From: Neocallimastix lanati (nom. inval.)
Lineage: Eukaryota; Neocallimastigomycota; Neocallimastigomycetes; Neocallimastigales; Neocallimastigaceae
Direction of reading: 5' to 3'
DNA length: 64,000 nt
Assembly: GCA_016946835.1 (NCBI GenBank)
Contig: JACVTC010000011.1
Coordinates: forward strand, 661,001-725,000
The notes under the pieces were generated by a model. That model did not search any database. It worked only from the letters and a program-made list of their open reading frames with translations, and had not been told where the DNA came from. Both the position numbers and the translations under genes were made by a program. Positions 1 to 15,167 of this stretch are shown piece after piece. Within the stretch, counting starts at the first letter, position 1; every line of letters starts with the position of its first letter.

Positions 1-64
1 CTTTAATATATATATATATCATTATTATCCATATTAATTATTATTTATTTATCATTTATAAAAG

Positions 65-1677
65 GCTTGGAAGTAATGTTGAAATCAATGGTTATTTGCC
101 ATCTTATGTTGTTGAATTTAATATCACAACGACTTTAGATGAAAAATTAAAAATGGTTTCGAAATGGCTTAAATTACCTAAAAATGAAAAACCAAAATTA
201 ATTCTTATATATTTACCAGAAGTAGATAAAGCAGCTCATAAGTATGGTGTTAATTCAGATGAGGTATGAAAAAAAAAATTTTTTTTTTTTTTTTTTTTTT
301 TTTTATATTTACATTTTTAATTATAATTATTAATTATTATATTTAATTATTATAATCATTATATATTTATATGTAAATATTTATTAATTTCTATATTTTC
401 ATTGTAATTAATAAATTATTTCAATTTAAAAATAGGTTAATTTTAATTTACAACTAGTAGATCAATTTATCGGTAAATTATATAAAAAAATAAATAAAAA
501 AAAGTATCATAAAAACACTAATTTAATTGTGGTATGTAAATACTATTGAATTAAATTTTATAATATAACAAAACAACAAAAACTAAGACAAAAAAAAAAA
601 AAAAAAAGAATAAATATAAATTTGTGGGGAAATTTTTTTGATATATTGAATATTTTTATTCTTTATAATTAATATATATAACAATAATAATATATAATAC
701 AATATATAATATATATATATATTTTAATTTTAAATTTTTTAAAAAAAAAAAAAAATAAATAAATTAAAATAAAAAGGTTAGTGATCATGGTATGACCGAT
801 CTAAAACAAGATGGTAAAATATATATCGAGGATATTTTTGATGAAAACGATAATGTTGAGGTTCTTTCTTATATTCCACATTTAACTATAAAAGAAAATG
901 ACAATAGTAAGTTAATCTATCTCTTTTTTAATTATATTAATATTCATCATTTAAATATTTTTTATTAAAATATATATATATATATATATTTTAATTATTT
1001 ATTTATTAATAAATATATTTATTAATAAATATATATATATTATATAAATAATATTTTATATATTATTTGTAATATTTTTAATTTGTTTTTATCAAAAATA
1101 AAAATAAAAATTTAAATTTTAAAATTATATACATATTAGTAAATATTGAATACCTCTATGATAAAATGTTAAATGCTAGTGTTAAGAATGGTCATTGGAT
1201 GCCTTATAAGCGTGAAGAAACTTTAGAAAAATATCATTATAAAAATAATAATAGAATATCACCTATATTGGGAATTGCTGAAGATGTAATATATATATTT
1301 TATACTTTTTATTTTTTTTTAAAAAAAAAAAAAATATAAAAAATAATATAAAAAAATTTAAATGCTAATTAAAATATATATATATATATATATATATATT
1401 CTTTATTATAAAGGGTTACACATTTACTTATAGAAATAGAAATAGAACTCTTCCTGTAGCAATGCATGGTTATGATAATGATGATGACAATATGAAGGCC
1501 TTATTCTTAGGAGTTGGACCTGTATTTTCAAAATTCCCTGGTCAAGTTATTCCATCCTTTGAAAATGTTGAAGTATTTAATCTAGTCACTCAAATACTAA
1601 ATATTACAGAAACTGCTCCACCAAATAATGGAACTGTTGAAACCATGGAAATGTTTAAATATTATTTAAATATTTAA
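65..1677 (+). CDS. ENPP-type phosphodiesterase, 5' partial
   Basis: This is the C-terminal part of a type I phosphodiesterase/nucleotide pyrophosphatase, a metal-dependent hydrolase of the alkaline phosphatase superfamily that cleaves phosphodiester or pyrophosphate bonds. Exons are 65-263, 436-531, 777-906, 1140-1285 and 1414-1677; all borders are GT/AG and all phases agree. Family metal-site motifs are visible: EVDKAAHKYG (usual form D..GH..G) in the first exon, SDHGM opening the third, and MHGYDND in the last. The N-terminal catalytic nucleophile and any signal peptide lie upstream of the window, so localisation cannot be judged. The last exon ends in TAA with no C-terminal membrane segment. 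The in-frame ATG at 1462 is internal to the last exon and is not a start. Substrate is unknown. Confidence 0.85.
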
Positions 1678-1992
1678 ATAATAATAATAATAATAATATA
1701 TATATATATATAATTACAAATTTCATTTATATTCATTTGTTTAAAAAAACAAAAAACAAAAAAAAGAAAGAATTATCTATGCATTTATAAATATTTCAAA
1801 AAAAAAAAAAAAAAAAAAAATCAAATGGTATTTATTAAAACAAAAATTTTCTTTAAAAGAAATTTTCAACACATATTAAAATAATATTTTATATTTTATA
1901 TTTTATATTATATATATAGAACATAGACCTATTTTAAATTTAGTTTTTTATTATTTTTTTTAATTAATTTTAAAACCATATTTAATCATTTG

Positions 1993-2030
<38 letters not shown>

Positions 2031-2171
2031 AAATATAAATAAATATATGATATAAAAAATTATAATAAAAAAATTTTATTAAATTAAAAAATTTTAATAT
2101 TATTAAAAAAATAATATAAAAAAAAGTTTTTAATAATATTAAAACTATTTTTGAAATTTTTAATGTATTAC

Positions 2172-2206
<35 letters not shown>

Positions 2207-2694
2207 TTTAAAAATTTATGTAAAAATATATGTTAAAAATTATTAAAAAAAAAAAAAAAAAAATTGATATTTAAAAATATATGTTAACAATTATTAAAAA
2301 AAAATAGATTATTTATAAAATCTTTATAAAATCTAAATCAATTTATAACTAAAAATTTAATTAGTATATTAAAAGAGAAATCAAATAAAGTAAAAAATAA
2401 ATTAAATAACATACAATTATAAAAAAAAAAATAAAAATTGAAGTATTATAATTTTTTTTTTTTTTTAAAAAAAATAATGGAATAAGATTTATTTTTTTTA
2501 TATTATTTTTATATAATAATTAAGAAATTTTAATTTATAAAATCATTGTTGTTGTTATTATCATTATTATTTTTTATATTTTACATTTATATTAAGTTTA
2601 ATGATTTAAAATATACTATTTAATAATTTAAATGAAAACATTCAATTTATCAATAATAATAAGAGATTTTAAAAAATATTTTGTATAATCTAAA
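1678..2694. other. Intergenic, AT-rich
   Basis: Between two co-oriented genes. It holds several long poly(A) runs (about 1800-1820, 2000-2030, 2171-2200, 2250-2270) and no reading frame with protein-like composition. The 3' end should contain the promoter of the Sen1-like gene, but no specific element stands out. Confidence 0.7.
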
Positions 2695-5600
2695 ATGAAT
2701 GGAACTCAAGATAATAATAATAATCAATTAGAATGGGAAAATGTTTCAGCTCTTTATAATAAATTTATAAAAAATAGAAATGATAAAGATATTCAAAATC
2801 AATTTTTCACTACTTCCATTAAATATGTAATTAAAAATCCGAATTGTATAATATGTCAAAAAGTTGAATTTAGTACTGAATTAATGTATTGTTTTTCCTG
2901 TCCTCCCACAGGAATTTTAATGGAATTTAGAAAAGCACTAGAATTACAACTCCGAAAATGTTCTGATTGTATTAAAAAATATCATGAGGTGTTGCTACCA
3001 GAATTTTATAAATTATCATTGCCAATGTATGGAAAAAGCGGGTTAGATAAATTTGTTAGTGAAATGATAGAATGGGATGTTAAAAGAATATCTACACATT
3101 TGAAATTAATATATGAGCAACTCTTAACACATAAAGAGGACGTAGTTCAATGGAAAAAAATAAGATCTCAATCAATTTATCCTATATATGAAATTTTTGA
3201 ATTTCCAATTGTTTTAAAATCTTGGGATGTAGAATCAAATTTCGTAGCATTAATCAAACACTTAATGGAAAAAAAAACAAAATTAACATTATTTAATAAT
3301 CAAATGCCAGGAGTACTTATTTTAGCACTACATAATTCCGATTTTATACGGCAATGGGCTATAAAATGTTTTTCCGGTTTTTCTGAAGTATTTCCTGCTT
3401 CTCAAGCCAATGTACTGAAATCTTATTTTGAAGATATTATTTTTTATTTAGAGGAAAAGTTACCTTCAAATTCATATCAACCATTAGAAAATGGAAAATT
3501 AAATAAATACTATCATTATACAGGAGATGTTAACTACTTCTTACATGGAGTTTGTTCAATACTTAATATAATTCATCCAGATATTTTAGTTAAATTATCT
3601 AGTATTTCATCCAAATTATTTAAACTGATAACTATGTTATTTAGTCATTGGAAAAGTTCAGATATCGCATTTTTCATTAATACCATTGAAATCTTCTTCA
3701 AATCATTAAAAATTAATATTTGGGATACAAAAACTACCAATACGAATGAAATTGTTACCATATTCAAAATCATTTTAAATAATGAACAATACAAAAAAAT
3801 ATTATCTTCATCAGATATTTTTAATTCGTTATCAAATAATCAATTATTTTTCAATTGGATTTATTACTTTTCACAGTCTGCAGAATTGACTTATTCTCAA
3901 ATTTCCGTGGAACTTTGGAAATATACTATTGAACAATCAAATGAATGGTGTAAAGAAGCTCAAAATTGTCTGAAACAATTAATTTATAAAATAGTAACAA
4001 CTTTAAAAAAAGTAGAAGTGGTCGATTTATTATTGCAATATCTATTGAAGGAAATGAAGGAAGAAGATTATCAAACAAAACTTCTGGAAATCACTAAAAA
4101 GAAAATTGAGGAAGATACACAAGCGTTACTTGAAAATCATGATATGATATGTAAACATGATCAAGCAAAAATTAATGATAAAACTAATGATGTTTTTACA
4201 AACATGATTAATAAGGATAAATCTAATGAAGAAGATGAAAACATGAAAATAAAATCAATTCATCTTTTAATGTGGAGATATATATGTTCATTTGATAACA
4301 TAAAAAATAATAATGAAATTTTTGAAACCTTAATGAACAGTATTGAAAAATTATCATTTATCTTTTCAGACAGGCATAATTATAATCAATATGTAGATAA
4401 TTTAGTATTTATAAGAAGATATATTTTGAACCTATTTGAAGAGTTATCAGAACAAACTATAGATACATTGAAAAGTTATTTTTCTGATGAAAAGAAAATA
4501 GCTGTTCTTATCCATAATTCTTTTACTTGTGATGATGCCTTAAATCAAATTACCAATAAAGTTTTAGGTAAAATCATGATAAAAAATCTTGATGATGATA
4601 CTTTGGATCCACTTATTTTAGCATTTTCTGAATATTCTGATATGTGTATTAAATTAGTCATAGAGAAATTAAATGATTTTAATGTATTATCAAAGGAAAA
4701 AGATATCTTTTGTATGCTTCATTTTGCTAATTCTATTAGTGCTGTTATTGAAAAATTTATTCCCAATTTAGGGAAAATTTCTGAAAAATTTGATGTTAAA
4801 AATAGTTTAGAAGCAGCTATATTCAACTTTTTATACCAAATTATTAATCGTAGTAGACATTGGACAAAAGTGAAGCCTGATGAAAATTTGTTAATCTCCC
4901 AAATTCTTCATAACTCATTAGATATTATTTCTAAAATAGTAAAATCAATAAAAAATTTAGGTGAAGATTGTGAGTTTTATAATTTCAAAAATGATATGGT
5001 ACATTTTATTAATCCACTTTCCAAACAATTGATCTATGAGAATGGAAGAATTTATTTCGATAAAATATTTAATTTGATGATCAATATATTAAGTTTCATT
5101 GAACCACCCAATAAATTAGATGATAAATATTTAAATATATTGAAAAAAATTTATGACTCTAATGCTTTACTTTCGGTTCATAAAGAAAAACTTTTTGAAG
5201 TGCTTAAACAATTAGGAGGTATTGATGATGGTAGGAATAAGGAACAACAAAATAATAATACTACTGAATTTAATGTGGCTTATTCTATGTTATCACCAAA
5301 TCATATGGCTGCAACTACACTTCCCAATGGCATACCACAACAAGTGGCGTATAATGTTGGAATTCCTTATCAACAACCCTATATTAATCAAAATCAAATC
5401 AACTTTTTAAATAATAGTACCCTCGTAGATGTTAACCAACAAAATTTCAACTTGCCCTATCAAAACAATAATGTGATAACTCCATTAAATAATTCACAAA
5501 ATAATTTAGTACTTCAAAGTGGATTACAATATAAAGAAAGTAATGAAGATTCTGAAGCAACTACTGTATTAAGTGATTCTAAAAATAGAGATAGTGAAAA

Positions 5601-8600
5601 TGAAGAATCTGATGATGTTATTATTGTTGATGATAATAGTGATAGATCAACTATGAAATCACCTTCAAAAGATTTAAAATTGAAAAAAATACAAGAAGAA
5701 TTAAAGAAAAGCATGCTAACTAGTTACAAACATCAAAGTAAAATAACTGATATGAGACCTCTATCTCCAACCTCTGAAGAAAAATATCCAATTAAAACCC
5801 CATTTAGTATGGAACCTAAAAAAGTTTCTGTTCAAAAATCAATAAAGATATTCTCAACAACCCAATCCACAGATGCTCTATTGAAAAGTAAACCAGTTAG
5901 TGCTAATCCTGTTCATAAAATGTCCTCTAATGTATTTAATCCACCATCGCCACCACCATTTACCAGTAAGTATGCCTCGGCAACATCTTCATCAGGACTT
6001 AAACAGCCAAGATCTTCAATTAAAGTTCGATCCCCAAAATTAAGTAGTTCAGGAGGAAAATTATCAAAACTTCAAAGTTTAAGAAAAGATTTCAACATTC
6101 AAAGAGATCATATTCAAAGTAGAAGAGTTCCCTGTGGACAATTAACAAAACATACTCATTCAAATCCAAACTTTGATAATGATAGTAAATTAAAAGAGGA
6201 ATCAGAAGAGTCCTCTTCATCCGAAGATGAAAGTGAAGGAATTCTTGATCTTTTAAATGATTACTCTGATGTCGGGGAACCCGTTATAAAAGAAAAAAGA
6301 ACAATTAAAATGCTTGATGATACCCCAGTAATTATCAATCGTAAGAAGAAAGTTATCGGTAATTCTGTAGTTTCCGAAGTTTTAAAGAAAAAATCTAATA
6401 TTGATATTAAAGTATTACACCGTCATGTACTATCATGGAACTATTCTATGAAAGGAGATAGACCTCCTAATATTGGTGCATTAAGTAATATTCCAATATC
6501 TTTTAAAACATATGATGATTATGTTAAAATTTTTGAACCTTTAATTCTTACAGAATGTTGGGCCCAATTCCAAAAATCGAAAGAAGATATTGATATTGAT
6601 TCCGATGCTTTTAGAATGATTTTGGAAGATCGTTGTTTTGTTGATAACTTTGAAGAAATAAGATTTTCATGTAATACAGAAGATATTCGTAATAAAGGAA
6701 TAACAGAAAATGATGTTCTTTTCCTCAGATTAGATGATGAAAAGAGTGAAAAGAGTGAAAAGGAAAAAGAAGAAGAAAAACTTGAATCTAAAAAAAGTGA
6801 AAGTTCAAAGTATACCTTTTTTGTATTAATTACAAATATAAATACTAAAAAAAATGAAGCGACAATCACCTGCCGTGCTTATTTAAGAAGTGGTAATAGT
6901 TATTTAGTTAACTCATTAAGAAAAACTTCAGCTTGGAAGACTACCAAGGTATTTACATGTGTTACTTGTAATCGTGAATATTTAGCCATGAAATTTATGG
7001 AAAATTCTGAATTATTAAAAGATATTTTGGAACCTCAAAATCAAGGAAGTAACCAAAAAATTATTGAAAGTCGTTATGTTGCAAATCTTATGGATAAATA
7101 TAAGTTAAATGAGTCTCAGGCACAATCTATTTGTGGTTCAGTAAAAAGTCCAAATGGATTTACTTTAATTCAAGGTCCACCTGGTACCGGTAAGACCAAA
7201 ACAATTCTATCCTTAATTGCAGAATTACAAGAAAAAGCTCTTCCTAAAAAGGTTAAAATTTTAGTATGTGCTCCAAGTAATGCTGGTTGTGATGAAATTG
7301 TAAGAAGATTGAAAAGGGGTGTTCAAAAAAGTGATGGTCAAATCTATAAACCAAAATTGGTTAGAATTGGTACGGAAGCGATTCATCCAGACTGTAAAGA
7401 TGTTACAATTGAAGCTTTAGTAGATGATCTCTTTAGTAATGACATCGTAAGTCAAAATAATATAAATAAATCTAATCAAATGGAAGGATCTTTAAGAAAA
7501 CAATTAGAAGATATTCATAAATCTTTGGAAGAGTTAAGAAAAAAAGAAGAAGATGCTATTATAAATAAACATGATGATATATTACAACAAGAAATTTCAT
7601 TAAAAATTGGTGAATTAATTAGAAAAAGAAAGGAAATTAGATTATCCTTAGAATCTACTCAAGTGAAAAACAAACAAATTTTAGATCAAGCAAAACAACA
7701 AACTAAACAAAAAGTATTAAATGATGCCGATGTTGTTTTATGTACTCTTAGTGGTAGTGGTCACGACCTTCTTGCTAATGTTAAAGGAGGATTTGGAATT
7801 GTTATTGTTGATGAAGCTGCACAAGCTGTTGAACTTAGTTCCTTAATTCCATTAAAATATGGTGCTACCAAAGTCATTTTGGTTGGTGATCCAAATCAAT
7901 TACCACCAACTGTAATATCTTTATTAGCTCAAAAATATTCTTATGATCAAAGTTTATTTAAGAGACTTCAAATAAATAATCCAGATTCTGTCTATTTATT
8001 GAATGTTCAATATCGTATGCATCCACATATTTCTAACTTCCCAAGTAGACATTTCTATAATTCTAAAATTATTAATAGTATGAATATGGACAAATTAAGA
8101 TTCCAACCATGGCATAATGATAAACGTTTTAGACCTTATCAAATTATAAATGTTGAAGGTAATTTTAACCATTTTTTATTTTTATTTTATATAATATTAT
8201 ATTATATTACATTATATTAAATTTATATTATATTATATTATATTATATTGTATTAATTTATATTAATTTATATTAATTTAAATTATATTATATTTTTATT
8301 TATTTATTATATATATATATATATATTTTATTTTATTTTATTTTATTTTATTTTATTTTATTTTATTTTATTTTATTTTATATATATTATATTCAATAAA
8401 ATATAATTAATATTATTTAGGTAAAGAATCGCCTTTTGGTACTTCTTTAATTAATCAAAATGAAGTAGATTCAATTATTATTTTAGTTCGTTCTTTATGT
8501 GACATGAATCCAAATATAAATTTTGCTACAAGAATTGGTATTATTACACCATATAATGGACAATCAAAACTTTTGAAACGAAAATTTAATTCAGTTTTTG

Positions 8601-10242
8601 GAAGTAAAATTCTACATTATATTGATATTAATACTATTGATGGTTTCCAAGGTCAGGAAAAAGATATTATTATATTTTCATGTGTCCGTGCTCATCCAAA
8701 ATCAAATTCTATTGGTTTCTTAGCAGATATAAGACGTATGAATGTCGGTATTACGAGAGCAAGAAATTCTTTATTTATTATAGGACATCTTCATTCACTT
8801 ATTAAAAATGAAGAATGGAGAAGTCTTATTGAGGATGGCAAAAAAAGAAACGCAATTCGTGATGTAAATTTTTAATAATAATAATAATAGTTATATTTAT
8901 AATAATAATATAATGAAATAATAATAATAATAATAATAATAATTATATATATATATATATATATTTTTTAAATATAATAAAGTTTTCCAAATGTAATTAT
9001 GAATATGATCATAGAAAAATTCCATTAAATATCTACACCTCTGCAATTAAAGTATATATTTATTATAATATTTTACAATATATTTTATTACATTTATTTT
9101 ATATATATATATTATTAACTTGTTTATTTTTTAAAAACTATAATAGTTAAATGATAGTGAAAATAGAAGCATAGAAAAAGATAATAAACCAATACCCATT
9201 AAAAGAACTTTGAAAGGTAATTTATTTTTAAAATATGTGTATTATATATTATCATTTTAATATTAATTAATAATAATATATATGTAAATTAACATTAATT
9301 TGTTGCAAATAGATAAAACCTTTGATAAACCAGTAATTAAAAAAGGGAAAATAGAGGAAAATGAAGAAAAAATTAATGAGGATTCAAAAGATCAACTGAA
9401 TACAAACAAAAAAATTGATGATAATTCAGATATTACATTAAAAACAAATGAGAAAACAAAAAGATTAATTGAAGACAATTATAATGACATTAAAAATGAC
9501 GAAAGAGAAACTAAAAAATTAAAAATAGATATTTCTTCAAAAACAAAATCACAAGATGAAGAAAAGAAAGATGAACAAAATGAAAATAATAAATCAAGTG
9601 CCAATACTTCATCAGGAATTAGATCACCAAGTTTAAAGGAACGATATAGAGAAAAAGTTGAAGAAAGAGAACAAAAAGAAAATAAACATTCAAAGACAGA
9701 AAATTCTTCAAAAGTAAAATCAATTAGTCTAAAAGATAGATATAAAGAAAAAATTGAAGAACGTGAAAGAGAAAATAAAAAAAATAAATCAGAAAATGAT
9801 AACCGAATAAAATCACCGCCACCACAATCAAGAGATAATAATTCAGAAAAAGATAAAAGTCATAAATCAAGATCACATCATAGTCATCATCATCATCATA
9901 GATCACATTCAAGTTCACATTCTACTAGATCAAATTCGGAATCATCAATAACATTAAATAATGATGTATATGATCCAAGAAAAATCAATGGTACGAAAGA
10001 AAAAGTAAGTTAAAAAAAAAAAAAAAAAAATAACAAAAAAATAACAATTAAAAAGATTTAATAAATATTTATTCATTTTGTATTTATTATTATGTAATAA
10101 ATTAAAATATTTAAAATAGAAAAAAGTGAAAAAACATGTAGAATTTTTGGATCAACTAGTTAGCAGTGTCAAGGAAACTGAAAAAATTGCTAAAGATAAA
10201 TATTCAGGAAGTTATCCTATAAGCATTTTGAAAAGACGTTAA
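2695..10242 (+). CDS. SEN1: Sen1-like superfamily 1 helicase
   Basis: A 2286-aa Sen1/senataxin-type helicase, the nuclear 5'-3' RNA/DNA helicase that unwinds R-loops and promotes termination of non-coding and snRNA transcription. Exons are 2695-8158, 8421-8863, 8983-9051, 9147-9216, 9313-10004 and 10120-10242. Helicase motifs: GPPGTGKT near residue 1494 (Walker A), VDEAAQ near 1705 (Walker B), QYRMHP near 1772, DGFQGQE near 1895 and VGITRAR near 1930. A coiled, Lys/Glu-rich segment lies between motifs I and II, as in the Sen1/UPF1 family. The N-terminal ~870 residues look helical, as expected for the Sen1 N-terminal domain, followed by a Ser/Asn-rich linker. Length is close to yeast Sen1 (about 2230 aa). 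The C-terminal exons are charged and include a His/Ser tract (about 9880-9940). The apparent stops after 8863 and 10004 are intronic; phases join perfectly across them. Confidence 0.93.
8331..8379. repeat. (TTTTA)n array in SEN1 intron 1
   Basis: About ten tandem TTTTA pentamers within the first intron (8159-8420) of the Sen1-like gene. The same pentamer builds the spacers of the minisatellite inside the Mutator-like element at 60420-62690. Confidence 0.85.
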
Positions 10243-10795
10243 GAAAAGGGAATTACAAATTATATATACATTATTTTTAATTTTGTGTGTTTTTTTTTCT
10301 TTTTTTTAAAAAAAATTTTAATAATTAAATTAAATATGAATTTTTTTTTTTTTTTTTAAATATGACATTTTAATATATTTTTTCATTATTTTAATTATTA
10401 ATATACCTTTTTTTTTTATTTTTATTTTTATTTTTTTTTTTTTTTTTTTTAATTTTTATTTTACTTTGTTATAAATGTTAATTATTTTATTACCTTTTTT
10501 ATATATATATATATATATATTTTATTTTCTATAAATATAAATGAATACTATTATAATTTATATATATATGTACCAATAATATTTATTATAAAGAAAAAAA
10601 AAATTTATCATTTTTGAATGTTTTAATTTTTTTTTTAATTTTTTTTTTTTTTTTGACATTTCTATTATTAAAATTTATTATAAAATAATAAATATATAAT
10701 TATATTAATTACATATTTTTAATAATTATTTTGTTGAATTATAATAATCATTAAAATTATTACATTAAATAATAATTTAATTATTTATTATTACC

Positions 10796-10837
<42 letters not shown>

Positions 10838-11808
10838 AAAATAGGATACATTACAACTTTAAATAATAATAAATCAATTTTTATATAATTTCATTAAAAG
10901 TGTATTTACAATTCATAAAATACTTTAAATTTGTATTTGCTCATTAATAAAAATTATTAATATATTATAAATAATTATTAATTTTTATTTTAACAATCAT
11001 TATTATTTATTTATATAGCTTTAATTTATGTGTTTTTTGGTTTCAGTTTCGCTTAATAGTTTTATTTTTTTTTTTTTTTTTTTTTATCATAAAATTAATT
11101 TTAATTATTATGTATTATCATATTATCATTTACAATTATTCGCAGTAATATAGTAGTAGTGGTGGTGGTAGTGGTGTTATAATGACATTGTATTAATAGT
11201 ATTTATAAAGTTTTATTTTATTTTATTATTATTATTATTATTATTTTTCATTGTTTTAAAATTTTAATTAAAATCAAATTTACTGGTTTACCATAACAGA
11301 AAAAAATTACCTAAATTATAATTTATATAATTTTATTTATATAAATTAAAATTATTAACTTTATTAATATTTAAATAATTATTTATAATTAAATAATTAA
11401 ATAATTATAATAATGAATAAATACTATATTATCCTTATTAAAAAGTTATACATAATATCTTTATAAATATTAATAATATATTATTATTATTATTATAATA
11501 ATAGTAGTACTTTTATTTCAATAGAAATTAAATAAATAAAAATATATATTAATTTTTATAGGACTGTTTATATGTTTTTAACTATTATTGTTTAAAAAAT
11601 ACTATATAATTATAAATTTGATTTATATCAATTAGATAATTTAACAAAAGTATTTATAACATATATATTATGTATATATATGTTTATATATTTATATCAA
11701 AAAAAGAATATAAATAAAACTATCTTATATAATTGAAATTGAACCAACCATATTATATAAAAAAAGAATTTTTAAACTATAAATAAATAAATATAATTTT
11801 TATGAAAA
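10243..11808. other. Intergenic, AT-rich
   Basis: Holds poly(T) and poly(A) runs, including a poly(A) of more than 30 at about 10800-10834 and a short GTGGTGGTAGTGG stretch near 11160. No coding region or RNA gene was recognised. It should contain the terminator of the Sen1-like gene and the promoter of the TCP11-like gene. Confidence 0.65.
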
Positions 11809-13982
11809 ATGGAAAAGATGCAAGCTAATAGTATTATGGATGATAAAAAGAGAGATAATAATAGAGATGAAGATGAAAAATTAATTTCATCGAATAATAA
11901 GATAAGTCCAACAATATTAGATGAAAAGAATCTTTCGTATGATTTTTATGCAGACACAGCAAATAAGCAAGGAAAAGATCTAACCTCCTCACCAAATTAT
12001 CAACAAATTGATAATATAGGGAAATCATCATATACATCCGAAACTTCAGATGTATCAAATAGTTTAACAAATAATAATAGAAATGATTCAAACTTATCAC
12101 AAAAATTAAGAGAAGAAAATAATAAAGTAAATGAAGAAAGGAATGAAATTGAAAACGACAATCCAACTCTTAAGCAATTTATATCTAATGTAAAATCCAT
12201 TAATTCAAATAATAAGATTCCTATATCTATTTCAATTGAGAATAAAAGTACTTCATCTTTATTTAAAACAAATCCAGTAATAACAAGAAAAGAGCAGCAT
12301 TCCATTTCACCTCAGAAATGTTCTTCTCCAATTACAACACCTACTTCCCCAGGTTTTCAAGTAGTGTTACTATTAGAGAAATCCAATTCTATTTCTTTTA
12401 TTGTAGATTTTCAGGAAATTGATAATAATATAAATAATGAAAATAAAGGTATAAATGAAATAATTAAACATACATAAATATATATAATTTTTTATTTTAT
12501 ATTATTGCATATATATATGTATATGAAATATTAAATTTTAATAAAAATATAATAATAATTTAATATTTAATATTGATTTACTAAAATATATATATATTCA
12601 ATTTTTTATTATTACAGAAAATGGAAATAATAAATCATTAAATGAAAATAATAATACTAATATAGAATCTTCGAATGAATCAAGTGGAATTGTTTTATTT
12701 CCTATATATCAAATAAATAAAAACAACACCATATATCAAAATCATATAATTCAAATGAAAGATGATGGAATTGACTCTTTATCACCTATAAAATTAACAC
12801 CAATTTATCAAAATAAAAGAAAAGAATTTAGAAAAAAGGATGTAATATCAAAATTAGATCCTAGATATTTGAAATATGAAAATTTAATTTTAGAAGGAAT
12901 CAGAAGAAGAAAATCAAATACGGAAAAAAAAGCATTAGAATTAAATAATTATATTAATAATAAATTAATGAAAGCTAGTCTTCTTAGAGAAAAATTCTAT
13001 CAAAAGAGAAAATTAAATTTAAAAGAAAAGCATGATCGAATAACTAATGTCTACATGAAAAGGAAAAAAGCACTAAATACGTTTGCTGAAAATAATAATA
13101 TTTTAAAAAGTAAAAAAATGCTTGCAAAATTAGCTAAAAAAAGAAGTATTGATTACACATGTATAAAAGAATCATTATTTTCTTCAGATTCATCAGCTTT
13201 TTCATCTTCAGAGTCTGTATTATCATCATCAACATCTAATATTGATTTAAATTCTTCATCTGAAAATGTTGGTTTTACAGATAATGAACCAAAGGAAGAT
13301 TCACATGTAAAAAATGATAATAACAACAATATTAAAGAAAATGTTATAAAAGATGAGATTGGAAAAAATAACAAAATTGAGGATGAAATAATAAAAATAG
13401 AAGATAATAATAAGAAAAAAGATGAGATTGGAAAAAATAACAAAAATGAGAATGAAATAATAAAAATAGAAGAAGATAATAATATGAATAGTAAGAATGA
13501 TAGCAACAATAACAGTAGCAATAATAGTAAAAATGATTGTCCAGTAGTGACTATAACGATAGATGGTAAAGAATATGAACCGCCTAAAGAGGATATGTCT
13601 AAAAATTCTGTAAAAAAGGATATCTCTAATCATTCAATAACAAATAGTAAATCTAATAGTAGAAAAAATTCAAACAATACTGAAAGGTCAGAAAGTCAAG
13701 TAAATAAAGTTAGTAGTAATCATCATCATCATAAACATCATCATCATCGAAATGACAAAAATGGTCATAATTCAAATAAAAAAAAATTAAATGAAATATC
13801 AACAGGTAGAAAATATGTGATCTAATTATATATTAATAATTAATAATTATAATCATAACAAAATTATATATTATTTATATAATATTGTACTTAATTACTA
13901 ATTAACTTTTTTATAAATATTTTAAATATGTTTATTTATTTATTAACAATTTGTTCATAATAATATCTATATTTATATTCTA

Positions 13983-14060
<78 letters not shown>

Positions 14061-15133
14061 TTAATTAATAAAATAGATATATTGGAAAATATAAGTCTTT
14101 ATAACACAAAAATTGCAATTCCATATTTACCACCAATTACAAGATATACATTAAGAGAATTAGATACCGATGAAATTATTACTAATCCACAATTAAGACA
14201 TGATTTATACTTCGATCCAAAACTTCAGTTTAAACCAAATACTGATGGGGAAAGAGGAATTCAAAAAAAAATGAAATCAGATCTTTGTTGGAAAGAAATA
14301 AATTATGAAATTAATCATTTACATAGTTATAAAAGAGTACCTTTATTGATTAATGAAATTAAATGTATATTAAAAGAAATGATATCATACGTAAAAGATT
14401 TTGCTGAAGAAATTGATGCAAATATAGATATACAATTAATTGCTCAAGAAATAAAACATGGTGTCTTTGTCCCTCATAATTTAATCTCTTATATAGCAAA
14501 AACTCTTAAAGTTCATTGTGCTCCAGCAAGAGATGAATATATTGATAAGATTGAAGAATTATCAAAACAAAATAAGTTTGTTGAAACATTAAAACTAATA
14601 TTTGAAGTACTTGAATTAATGAAACTTGTAGGTTTACTTATTTTTATTATTTTTTAATTAAAAAAAAAAATTTTTTTTTTTTTAAAATAAAAATGATTAT
14701 ATGAACATTAATAGTAAAAATATATTTACATTTTAAAAATGATTATAATATATTATTAATGATGTATTTATATATATATATATTTTTTTCATCTATTATT
14801 ATAATTTTTGTCATAAAATAGGATTTAGCAAATCATCAGTTAACAAGAATAAGACCTTATGTTTTAACTCATACTGTCGAATTTGAATGGAAATTTTTTA
14901 AAGACCAATTAGATAAAAAGAATATTTCAGATATTAATACTAGGAATTGGTTACAAATGTCACTTCAAAATCAACCCTCAAACTCATCGTTTAATGATAT
15001 TTACTACGCTGGTTTCATAAAATTATTATTAACTTATAATCAAAATAGAATTATACCAGAAACATTTAGACTTGATAAATCAAGAATAGTAACATTTTAT
15101 AATGAATGGCAGGTAACTATTAATATATAAATA

Positions 15134-15167
<34 letters not shown>

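Noticed and set aside
1462-1677. Small 71-codon gene
   Set aside because: It is the last exon of the ENPP-type gene; the ATG is internal.
9880-9940. Histidine tract as a metal-binding domain
   Set aside because: CAT/CAC-TCA repeats form a low-complexity stretch within a disordered tail; nothing supports a defined metal site.
9300-10013. Separate Lys/Glu/Ser/His-rich gene downstream of the helicase
   Set aside because: It is in exact splice phase with Sen1 exons before and after it, and its apparent first codon lies in an intron.
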